Positions 43,771-50,137 of a stretch of 50,137 bases of DNA are shown piece by piece. Location: the NCBI GenBank assembly GCA_027028245.1, contig JALVJO010000021.1, forward strand, positions 71,639 to 121,775, given 5' to 3'. Origin of the DNA: Deltaproteobacteria bacterium (lineage in GTDB: Bacteria > Desulfobacterota > Dissulfuribacteria > Dissulfuribacterales > QOAL01). The notes beneath the pieces are model-generated. The model did not search any database. It was not told the DNA's origin and worked only from the letters and a program-made list of their open reading frames with translations. Within the stretch, counting starts at the first letter, position 1, and each line of letters opens with the position of its first letter. A program made the position numbers and the translations under genes.

Positions 43771-44406
43771 ATGGATCGGGGAGACCTTTTTGTAATCTCG
43801 GCCCCTTCGGGTGCAGGGAAAAGCACGCTCTGCGGTATACTTGTGGACAGGCTTCCAGGCCTTGTCTTTTCTGTATCTCATACCACCCGGCCTCCCAGGA
43901 AGGGAGAAAAACATGGCAGGGACTATTTTTTTGTCTCGGAAGAAGAATTTGAACGTCTTGCAGCAGGCGATGTATTTCTTGAATGGGCCAGGGTCCACGG
44001 ACACTTTTACGGCACTTCCAGAGAACATGTCATGGAACTGCTTTCCAGGGGGACAGACGTCATCCTGGATATAGATGTCCAGGGGGCGGCACAGGTGAGG
44101 GAGAAATTTCCCGGGGCGGTTACCATCTTTGTGCTTCCCCCGTCTTGGAAGGTTCTGGAGGAGAGGCTCATGGCCCGAGGCAGCGAAGACATGGAAACCG
44201 TTAAAACAAGACTGAGAAATGCCCTGAAGGAAATGGAAGAGGTTGCGGCCTATGATTACACAATTGTAAATGACAGGCTCCAGGAAGCAGTCGATGACCT
44301 GATTTCCATTGTATCCTCAACAAGGTGCAGAACCCCCAGAGTCCTTGCCGGCCTATCGGATATGGCGGCCCTGCATCCAAGTCCTGATTCATGGTTTCTT
44401 GTCTGA
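43771..44406 (+). CDS. gmk: Guanylate kinase
   Basis: 211 residues. P-loop SAPSGAGKSTL at the N-terminus, SVSHTTRPPRKGEKHGRDYF (GMP-binding Arg and Tyr), FLEWARVHGHFYGTSREHV, DVILDIDVQGAAQV and the lid-side RLRNALKEMEEVAAYDYTIV. It converts GMP and ATP to GDP and ADP. It lies 9 bases after remA. Confidence 0.97.
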   Translation: MDRGDLFVISAPSGAGKSTLCGILVDRLPGLVFSVSHTTRPPRKGEKHGRDYFFVSEEEFERLAAGDVFLEWARVHGHFYGTSREHVMELLSRGTDVILDIDVQGAAQVREKFPGAVTIFVLPPSWKVLEERLMARGSEDMETVKTRLRNALKEMEEVAAYDYTIVNDRLQEAVDDLISIVSSTRCRTPRVLAGLSDMAALHPSPDSWFLV

Positions 44407-44478
44407 TCCTTGTTCGATCCTGGCGGGGAATTTTTTCGGCCTATGCGGTGGAATTTTTCTGAGGGCGGTCTGTGTTTC

Positions 44479-45258
44479 ATGAAAAAGGGCAGCAGTCATA
44501 TTTCCCGAAGGGTGGCAGTTGATCCTGTTACCATTTGGGGCCTTCATCCAGTAGAAGAATGTTTGAAGGTGTCTGCCTCATCCTGCTTGGAGATACTTTA
44601 TCTTCCGTCCTTCGGAAGGAAAAGGCGGCAGGCTGCCCTGATGAACGTGATGCGGAAATCAGGAGTTCCGGTCCGACAGGCAAGGGATTTCAACGGGCTG
44701 GGTCTGCCTGAAGGCGCGGTTCATCAAGGAGTGGCGGCCAGGGTGAAACCGTTTTGGTATGCTGATGTTGCAGTTTTGATCCGGGCAGCCATGGAAGCCA
44801 GACAGCCCCTGGTGGTATGTGACCAGATTTCTGATCCCAGGAACCTGGGGGCTGTTATCAGGGCATCTGCAGCATTGGGGGCTTCCGGGATCGTGGTTTC
44901 CAATCGTCACGGTGCCGGCATTACCGGAACCGTGATAAAGGCTTCCTCTGGAGCGGTATTTCATCTTCGAACAGCAATGGTTTCCAATATCCTGCAAGGT
45001 TTGAAAATGATGAAGGAAAAGGGGTTCTGGATCTATGGTCTTGATTCCAGGGCTGAAGTTGAAATCTACCGTGCTGATTTGTCATCCGGCCCCTTGGTCT
45101 TGGTGGCTGGTTCAGAGGAAAAAGGACTGAGAAAAAACGTGAGAAATGAACTGGATTTTCAAGTGAAGATTCCCATCAAACATGAAATAGAATCCCTGAA
45201 CGTATCCTGTGCAGTATCAATTGCCTTGTACGAATGGCTGCGGCAGGGGCAGGCCTGA
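44479..45258 (+). CDS. rlmB: TrmH-family 23S rRNA 2'-O-methyltransferase (RlmB-like)
   Basis: A SPOUT methyltransferase with a short N-terminal substrate domain (TIWGLHPVEECLK) and the three TrmH motifs: DPRNLGAVIRASAALGASGI, LVAGSEEKGLRKNV, and IPIKHEIESLNVSCAVSIAL. RlmB methylates G2251 of 23S rRNA. I chose ATG 44479 (259 residues) because family members begin close to the substrate domain; the frame extends to a TTG at 44410. It lies one base upstream of waaA. Confidence 0.88.
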   Translation: MKKGSSHISRRVAVDPVTIWGLHPVEECLKVSASSCLEILYLPSFGRKRRQAALMNVMRKSGVPVRQARDFNGLGLPEGAVHQGVAARVKPFWYADVAVLIRAAMEARQPLVVCDQISDPRNLGAVIRASAALGASGIVVSNRHGAGITGTVIKASSGAVFHLRTAMVSNILQGLKMMKEKGFWIYGLDSRAEVEIYRADLSSGPLVLVAGSEEKGLRKNVRNELDFQVKIPIKHEIESLNVSCAVSIALYEWLRQGQA

Positions 45259-45259
45259 A

Positions 45260-46567
45260 ATGAAGGCCAATCCCCTGTACAGGATGATATCCCGCCTGGG
45301 CGAATTGATAGCCAGGCCGATACTGGAACGTCTGGCCTCAAAGGGCGGAAGAACAAGTGAGATATGGGAACAGCGTCTCGGCCATCTGCCGCCCTGGATA
45401 GTGCGTTCAGCACCCTTTGACCTCTGGATACACGGGGTATCAGTTGGAGAAATCTCCGTGGTGCAGGGCATAGTTGAAAGGGTGCGTGACAAGGCGCCTG
45501 GCACCAGCATACTGGTATCGTCTTTTACGGAGACAGGGATCGCAAGGGCAGAGAAGATTTTCAAGGGTATCTGCAAGGTCATTGCATATCCGCTGGATTT
45601 GCCAGAGGCTGTGCAAAAGACAGTATCCATAGTCAGGCCCAGGGTTTATGCATGCGTGGAGACAGAACTATGGCCCAATCTGTTGTCCTGCGTAAAGGAT
45701 CAGGGGGCGGGCACGCTTCTTCTCAATGCCCGCATATCTCCCAGGTCCTTCAAGGCATACAAGGGAATCAGGGCCCTTATTGCCCCAATCGTAAACCAGT
45801 TTGACGGAATCTGCGCAATATCTCAACTGCATGCCGACAGACTGCGGCAGTTGGGCGCTGACCCCCAAAAGCTCGAGATAACAGGGAATGCAAAGTTTGA
45901 ACTGCTTCTGGAAAGGCCCGATCCGGATAAGGCGGGTACGCTTAGAAGGCGTCTGGGCATTCCAGGGACTATGAAGGTGATAGTCTTCGGAAGCCTCAGG
46001 GGACGGGAGCACCAGATGATAATCCCCCTACTGAAAAAACTTTGCAGGGAAAGGCGGGATGTCTTCTGCATAGTGGCTCCCAGGCACATGGGCAGGGTAG
46101 AAGATGCCGAAAGGGCCCTGGAGACGGCTGAACTGGCCTATAAATCCTTGAGCAGCGTTGTTGAAGAAGGGGAGCGGATCGATCCCTATTCCACGGATGT
46201 CCTCCTGGTTGACAGGATAGGGTTCCTTTTTAATCTTTACGGTCTTTCAACCTGTGCCTTTGTGGGAGGCTCCCTGGTCAGAAAAGGAGGCCAGAATATC
46301 ATGGAACCAGCGTCATGGAAGAAGCCTGTTATCTTCGGCCCTCATACCTATAATTTCGAGGATGCGTCCTCGAGCCTTCTTTCAGATGGCGGCGGTCTGG
46401 AAGTTAAGGATGCGGATCAGCTCCTTTCAGTTATAAGGTCGCTTCTGGATGATGAAATTGAATGTGCCAGGCGGGGCAGGCTTGCCAGGAAGACCCTGGA
46501 AAAACTTGCCGGAAATGCGGCTACCAGGCAGGCAGAGCGGATATTGGAGCTCTTGCAAACAGCGTGA
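45260..46567 (+). CDS. waaA: 3-deoxy-D-manno-octulosonic acid (Kdo) transferase
   Basis: 435 residues from ATG 45260. A GT30 enzyme that attaches Kdo to lipid IVA. An N-terminal anchor-like helix is weak. Motifs: LWIHGVSVGEISVVQGIVER, SSFTETGIARAEKI, VETELWPNLL, LNARISPRSFKAY, ITGNAKFE, VIVFGSLRGRE, and FVGGSLVRKGGQNIMEPASW with the catalytic-site Gly-Gly. It converges with tsaD, with only four bases between the stops. It completes the inner-core LPS set with waaF, waaC-like, gmhB and hldA. Confidence 0.95.
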   Translation: MKANPLYRMISRLGELIARPILERLASKGGRTSEIWEQRLGHLPPWIVRSAPFDLWIHGVSVGEISVVQGIVERVRDKAPGTSILVSSFTETGIARAEKIFKGICKVIAYPLDLPEAVQKTVSIVRPRVYACVETELWPNLLSCVKDQGAGTLLLNARISPRSFKAYKGIRALIAPIVNQFDGICAISQLHADRLRQLGADPQKLEITGNAKFELLLERPDPDKAGTLRRRLGIPGTMKVIVFGSLRGREHQMIIPLLKKLCRERRDVFCIVAPRHMGRVEDAERALETAELAYKSLSSVVEEGERIDPYSTDVLLVDRIGFLFNLYGLSTCAFVGGSLVRKGGQNIMEPASWKKPVIFGPHTYNFEDASSSLLSDGGGLEVKDADQLLSVIRSLLDDEIECARRGRLARKTLEKLAGNAATRQAERILELLQTA

Positions 46568-46571
46568 GGGC

Positions 46572-47600
46572 CTAACGGGGAAGCCTTGAATACACGTCTG
46601 CATCCGGTCCAATCGTGAGACCGGCATTGAGCTGGTGGTATCCGGAAAAGGCCACCATGGCAGCATTGTCTGTACAGAAATTCTTATCCGGAAAGCAGCA
46701 AAGAAGCCCCTCTGCCCCGGCCTGTTCTCTCATCCTCTTTCTGAGACGGATGTTGGATGCCACACCTCCGGCCACGGCTACGGCCTGGACACCCGTTTCC
46801 AGTGCAGCCTTGACTGTCTTTTCCACCAGGACGTCCACCACGGCCTCCTGGAATGAGGCACAAATGTCCGGAACCGGGACCTGCCCGCCGCGCTGCTCCA
46901 TCTTTCTTACCTGCTGCAGCACTGCAGTTTTGAGTCCGCTGAAGCTGAAATCAAAGGGGGTTTCCGGAAGCCTTGCCCGTGGAAAAGAGAACCTGTCCCG
47001 GCGGCCCTTTTCAGCCATCCTGCTCACCACTGGTCCGCCGGGATAGGGCAGCCCCAGGATTTTTGCCACCTTGTCGAAGGCCTCTCCGGCAGCATCATCC
47101 CTGGTCTGTCCCATGAGTTCAGCGTTCAGGAAACCGCGAACATGGTACAGGCTGGTATGGCCTCCCGATACCACCAGCCCTATAAATGGAAAGGGCGGGA
47201 TTGATCTGGCGCCTAAAAATACGGAAAGCAGGTGGGCGTGTATGTGGTTCACCCCCGTGAGCGGCAGATCCATGGAAACGGCTGCTGCCTTGGCAAAGGA
47301 TAGCCCTACCACCAGGGAGCCCACAAGGCCGGGCCCCTGGGTTACTGCTATGCCGGACACCTCCCTCAAGGATATCCCTGCCTGGGAAAGGGCAGAATGT
47401 ACCACCGTATAAATGGCCTCCACATGCTTGCGGCTTGCAATCTCAGGTACTATGCCGCCGTATTCAGCGTGTATATCCACCTGGGAGGCCACCACACTGC
47501 TCAGGATCATGCGGCCTTCTGCAAGCACAGCAGCAGCGGTTTCATCGCATGAGGTCTCGATTCCTAAAATGATCTTTGGCGGTTTTGATCCATGGGTCAT
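46572..47600 (-). CDS. tsaD: tRNA threonylcarbamoyladenosine transferase subunit TsaD
   Basis: 342 residues. ASKHA-fold protein that moves the threonylcarbamoyl group to A37 of ANN-decoding tRNAs with TsaB and TsaE. ILGIETSCDETAAAVL opens the chain. SRKHVEAIY and the metal-binding VNHIHAH (H119 and H123) follow, then VSGGHTSLYHV and VAVAGGVASNIRLRKR. It lies 8 bases after the ABC-F gene and is probably co-transcribed. Confidence 0.96.
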   Translation of the reverse strand: MTHGSKPPKIILGIETSCDETAAAVLAEGRMILSSVVASQVDIHAEYGGIVPEIASRKHVEAIYTVVHSALSQAGISLREVSGIAVTQGPGLVGSLVVGLSFAKAAAVSMDLPLTGVNHIHAHLLSVFLGARSIPPFPFIGLVVSGGHTSLYHVRGFLNAELMGQTRDDAAGEAFDKVAKILGLPYPGGPVVSRMAEKGRRDRFSFPRARLPETPFDFSFSGLKTAVLQQVRKMEQRGGQVPVPDICASFQEAVVDVLVEKTVKAALETGVQAVAVAGGVASNIRLRKRMREQAGAEGLLCCFPDKNFCTDNAAMVAFSGYHQLNAGLTIGPDADVYSRLPR

Positions 47601-47608
47601 GGCGGTTT

Positions 47609-49606
47609 TTATTCAATCTCCATGAGTTTATCGTATTGTGCCGAAATCTTTTCCACCTGCATTCCAATCTCTTCCCAGGCTGGATAAAGTTTTTCCAGGT
47701 CTCGTTTAGTCTTCCTGTAGCTTGATGTTATCTGCTGAATTTCCGTTTTGTTTTGGTAAAGAGAGGGATCTGAAAGCCTTTTTTCATAAAGGGCCTTCTT
47801 TTCTTCAAGGTCATGGATTTTTTCCTCGATACCTTCAAGTTTTGCCCTGAGAGGCCTCAGTTTTTTGCTCTTTTCCTGGCGGATCTGTGAAATATACCTT
47901 CTTTTGTCCCGTTTTTTTCTGCCAGGTCCCATCTTGAAGGCATCACGGGTTTTCGAGGCAGGAGCAGGTTGCCTCTGCTGTTTTGGCTCCAGGCGCTCCT
48001 TCATGGCCAGGTAATCGGAGACGCTTCCAGGATAGAGTACGGCCCTTTTGTCCTTCATTTCCAAAACCGAGTGGGTGAAGGCATCTAGAAAGGCCCTGTC
48101 ATGTGATACCACCAGGGCTGCCCCGTTGTAATGCTTGAGTGCATTTTCAACGGCCTGCCTGGATGCCATGTCCAGGTGATTGGTGGGTTCATCAAGGAGA
48201 AGCAGATTCGCCCGTGAAGCCATTATCCTGGCAAGGGCCAGCCTGCTTTTTTCCCCTCCGGAAAGGGAAGAAACATGTTTTGCCGTGTCATCTTCCCTGA
48301 AAAGAAACGTTCCCAGGATTCTTCTGAGTTCTGTTTCGGAAAGATCCAGGTCAAGATTTTTCATGGTCTGGATTAAGTCCAGGTCTGGATCAAGTTCCAG
48401 GACCTGGTGTTGTCCAAAATAGGCTGGAATTACATTGTGACCGAAAGTTACAGTCCCTTCATCAGGCTGGACAGCACCTGCAATGATCTTGAGAAGAGTG
48501 GATTTGCCTGCACCGTTGGGGCCGACTATGGCTATTTTTTCTCCCCTTCTCAGCATGAAGGATATACTGGAAAAAATCTTTTTGCCGCCATAGGATTTTT
48601 CCAGCCCATCCACATCAAGAACTATCCTGCCGGAAGCAGGTGCTTCGGGCAGACGGAAATCAAGGCCTCTTCTTTCTCCGGTCTCTTCCAGCGTGCAGTT
48701 TAGGCGTTCAAGCTGCTTCAGCTTGCTTTTGGCCTGCCTGGCCTTTGAGGCCTTGGCCCTGAACCTTTCCACAAAGGAACTCAACTGGTTGACTCTCATC
48801 TGCCGATTTTTCCAGGCAGAACGCACCTGCCTTTCCCTCAGCTCCTTCTCCTTCTGGTAGAAGGTATAATTACCCTTGTAAACAGAAAGCCTGCCGTGGT
48901 CTATTTCCCATATGGTATCCACCGTGTTGTCAAGAAATACCCTGTCATGAGAGACGATCACGTATCCCGCCTTGACTGATTTGAGGAATTTTTCCAGCCA
49001 GGCCAGGCTGGGAAGGTCCAGGTGGTTGGTGGGTTCATCCAGGAAGATAAAATCCGGATCCTGAAGGAGTATCTTTGCAAGTTCCAGGCGCATGATCCAG
49101 CCTCCGCTGAATTCTCCTGCATTTCGATCAAGATCCCCAGAGGAAAAACCAAGGCCCACAAGGACCTTTTTTATCCTGGCATCCATCTGGAAGAATTCGG
49201 ACGAATGCAGTTCTTCCTGGAGCCTGTTTTGAGTTTTAAGCAGTCGGTCCAGCTCGTGACTGGCTGGAGGATCTGATTTTGAGGAAATCTTTTCGTTGAC
49301 CTCGTCCAGTCTTGCCTGAAGCTTTTCAAGATGGGAAAAGGCCGATGCAGCCTCCTGGAAGACGGTCTTTCTGGAATCACTGGCGACGATTTCCTGGGGA
49401 AGATATGCCCGTTTCAATCCGCGGGACATCTCAAGTTCTTTGCCGTCCACTTCCATGTGCCCGGAAAGGATACGAAGCAAGGTACTTTTGCCTGCACCAT
49501 TAATCCCGACAAGGCCTATTTTCTGGCCAGGAGCAATGGCGCAGCTTATCCCGTCAAAGAGGAGCCGTTGGCCCAGGGACATTGTGAGATCAGTGAGTTT
49601 CAGCAT
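47609..49606 (-). CDS. ABC-F family ATPase (YheS/Uup-like)
   Basis: 665 residues, two ABC domains and no membrane segments. The first domain has Walker A GINGAGKST (34-42), signature FSGGWIMRLELAK and DEPTNHLDLPS. The interdomain arm has FVERFRAKASKARQAKSKLK, most like YheS. The second domain has GPNGAGKSTLLK, SLSGGEKSRLALAR and LLDEPTNHLDMAS. A charged linker and a coiled coil (about 570-660) close the protein, like the C-terminal domain of Uup. ABC-F proteins act on the ribosome E site to rescue or regulate translation. No resistance context is seen. Confidence 0.93.
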   Translation of the reverse strand: MLKLTDLTMSLGQRLLFDGISCAIAPGQKIGLVGINGAGKSTLLRILSGHMEVDGKELEMSRGLKRAYLPQEIVASDSRKTVFQEAASAFSHLEKLQARLDEVNEKISSKSDPPASHELDRLLKTQNRLQEELHSSEFFQMDARIKKVLVGLGFSSGDLDRNAGEFSGGWIMRLELAKILLQDPDFIFLDEPTNHLDLPSLAWLEKFLKSVKAGYVIVSHDRVFLDNTVDTIWEIDHGRLSVYKGNYTFYQKEKELRERQVRSAWKNRQMRVNQLSSFVERFRAKASKARQAKSKLKQLERLNCTLEETGERRGLDFRLPEAPASGRIVLDVDGLEKSYGGKKIFSSISFMLRRGEKIAIVGPNGAGKSTLLKIIAGAVQPDEGTVTFGHNVIPAYFGQHQVLELDPDLDLIQTMKNLDLDLSETELRRILGTFLFREDDTAKHVSSLSGGEKSRLALARIMASRANLLLLDEPTNHLDMASRQAVENALKHYNGAALVVSHDRAFLDAFTHSVLEMKDKRAVLYPGSVSDYLAMKERLEPKQQRQPAPASKTRDAFKMGPGRKKRDKRRYISQIRQEKSKKLRPLRAKLEGIEEKIHDLEEKKALYEKRLSDPSLYQNKTEIQQITSSYRKTKRDLEKLYPAWEEIGMQVEKISAQYDKLMEIE

Positions 49607-49720
49607 TTTTTGTCAAAAAATGATGTGTCGGCTGGCCCAGGCAGTTGGCAGGATTAATTGCTTCCCGTATTTCCCGGTGGTCAAAAATGCCCTTTATTTT
49701 CGCGTCCAGATACTAAGGGA

Positions 49721-49995
49721 TGTTCAACCCGGATTATGCAGCTCGTAAGTTTGCCGAAGGTGCAAGGCGGAGGGCATGAAGACGTACTATGGTACTTCAA
49801 GTGCCCGATCCCGCGCATCGCGGGACAAATTCGGTGAAATTGCGAGCCCCTTGCGGCTTCAAATGCCTGAGGATTTATCACGGATTGAACTTCACTTTTG
49901 GGTGAAGGCCAGCTGGAACAAATACATGCTAACCATACAATAATTAAATAAAATTATTTTTTTAGGCATTTGAAGTGCATAATCCGGGTTCAACA
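49721..49995. mobile_element. MITE-like element with 20-bp terminal inverted repeats
   Basis: The ends are TGTTCAACCCGGATTATGCA (49721-49740) and, inverted, the same with one mismatch (49976-49995; TGTTG in place of TGTTC). The 275-bp element has no ORF of note. Inside, CTTCAAATGCCT (49857-49868) is repeated inverted at 49964-49975 next to the right end, and a variant, CTTCAAGTGCC, lies near 49798. It also contains hairpins CCCGCG-cat-CGCGGG near 49811 and CTTCAC-ttttg-GGTGAAG near 49890, and an AT-rich core. No target-site duplication is evident. The rest of the gap (49607-49720 and 49996-50137) holds no gene I can support. Confidence 0.55.
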
Positions 49996-50012
49996 ACAGT
50001 CCAATAATATAA

Positions 50013-50047
50013 AAACCACCATCTCTTTTGACAGGAAATAGTGGTTT
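50013..50047. repeat. Short inverted repeat near the window end
   Basis: AAACCAC (50013-50019) and GTGGTTT (50041-50047) with a 21-base loop. It could be a weak hairpin or part of a gene border beyond the window. No T tract follows. Confidence 0.25.
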
Positions 50048-50137
50048 GAACAGCGGTTCCTGAAATTAAATCAGGTCCGGCAATTATCATTGTCAGGCCC
50101 TGGAGCTTGGCGCAGATGATAAAGGTGCGATTCAGCT

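Noticed and set aside
49740-49881. Small ORF in the right-end gap
   Set aside because: It is made of the MITE-like repeat and its hairpins and has no ribosome site or homology that I recognise.

Overview
The window is a stretch of chromosome from a Gram-negative bacterium, most likely one of the Desulfobacterota (former Deltaproteobacteria). The evidence is a heptose/Kdo lipopolysaccharide gene set, a TonB-dependent receptor, and two gene orders I associate with that group: thrS-infC-rpmI-rplT-pheS-pheT-ihfA-merR-pheA, and a DUF4416-yicC-remA-gmk-rlmB-waaA run. This placement is inferred from family recognition and synteny; no database was searched. There are no rRNA genes, CRISPR arrays or intact insertion sequences. 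One tRNA gene (Val-GAC) is present.

Layout. 1-1944 holds the end of a phosphorelay: an Hpt domain cut by the window edge and a hybrid kinase-like protein whose ATPase domain looks degenerate. 2119-16614 is a block of four exported proteins: a gingipain-type (C25) cysteine peptidase, a small protein made of two Trp-rich repeats, a giant 2811-residue DUF11-repeat surface protein, and a beta-propeller protein ending in two more copies of the same Trp-rich repeat. The block runs into a housekeeping cluster on the minus strand (25061 down to 16659) for Phe-tRNA and Thr-tRNA synthetases, IF3, L35, L20, an IHF/HU protein, a MerR regulator and the P-protein of Phe synthesis. Here infC almost certainly starts at an AUC codon inside the end of thrS.

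25220-31652 holds tRNA-Val, a YfbR-like HD-domain protein, an STT3/PglB-like oligosaccharyltransferase and glnE. 31767-37460 is a compact four-gene module on the plus strand: TonB-dependent receptor, ABC-type substrate-binding lipoprotein without permease or ATPase, CHASE8-like membrane histidine kinase, and a receiver-kinase hybrid. It looks like a sense-and-import system. 37784-46567 is an envelope cluster (waaF, gmhB, a waaC-like heptosyltransferase, a Trm112-like protein, a heptose-7-P kinase, DUF4416, yicC, remA, gmk, rlmB, waaA), convergent with tsaD and an ABC-F ATPase. The right end (49721-49995) carries a MITE-like element with 20-bp terminal inverted repeats.

The features that most deserve a second look are the two-domain super-repeat of the DUF11 protein, the Trp-rich domain shared by the two secreted proteins that flank it, the receptor/binding-protein/kinase module, the AUC start of infC, and the STT3 protein with its WWDHG motif beside a large sequon-bearing surface protein.
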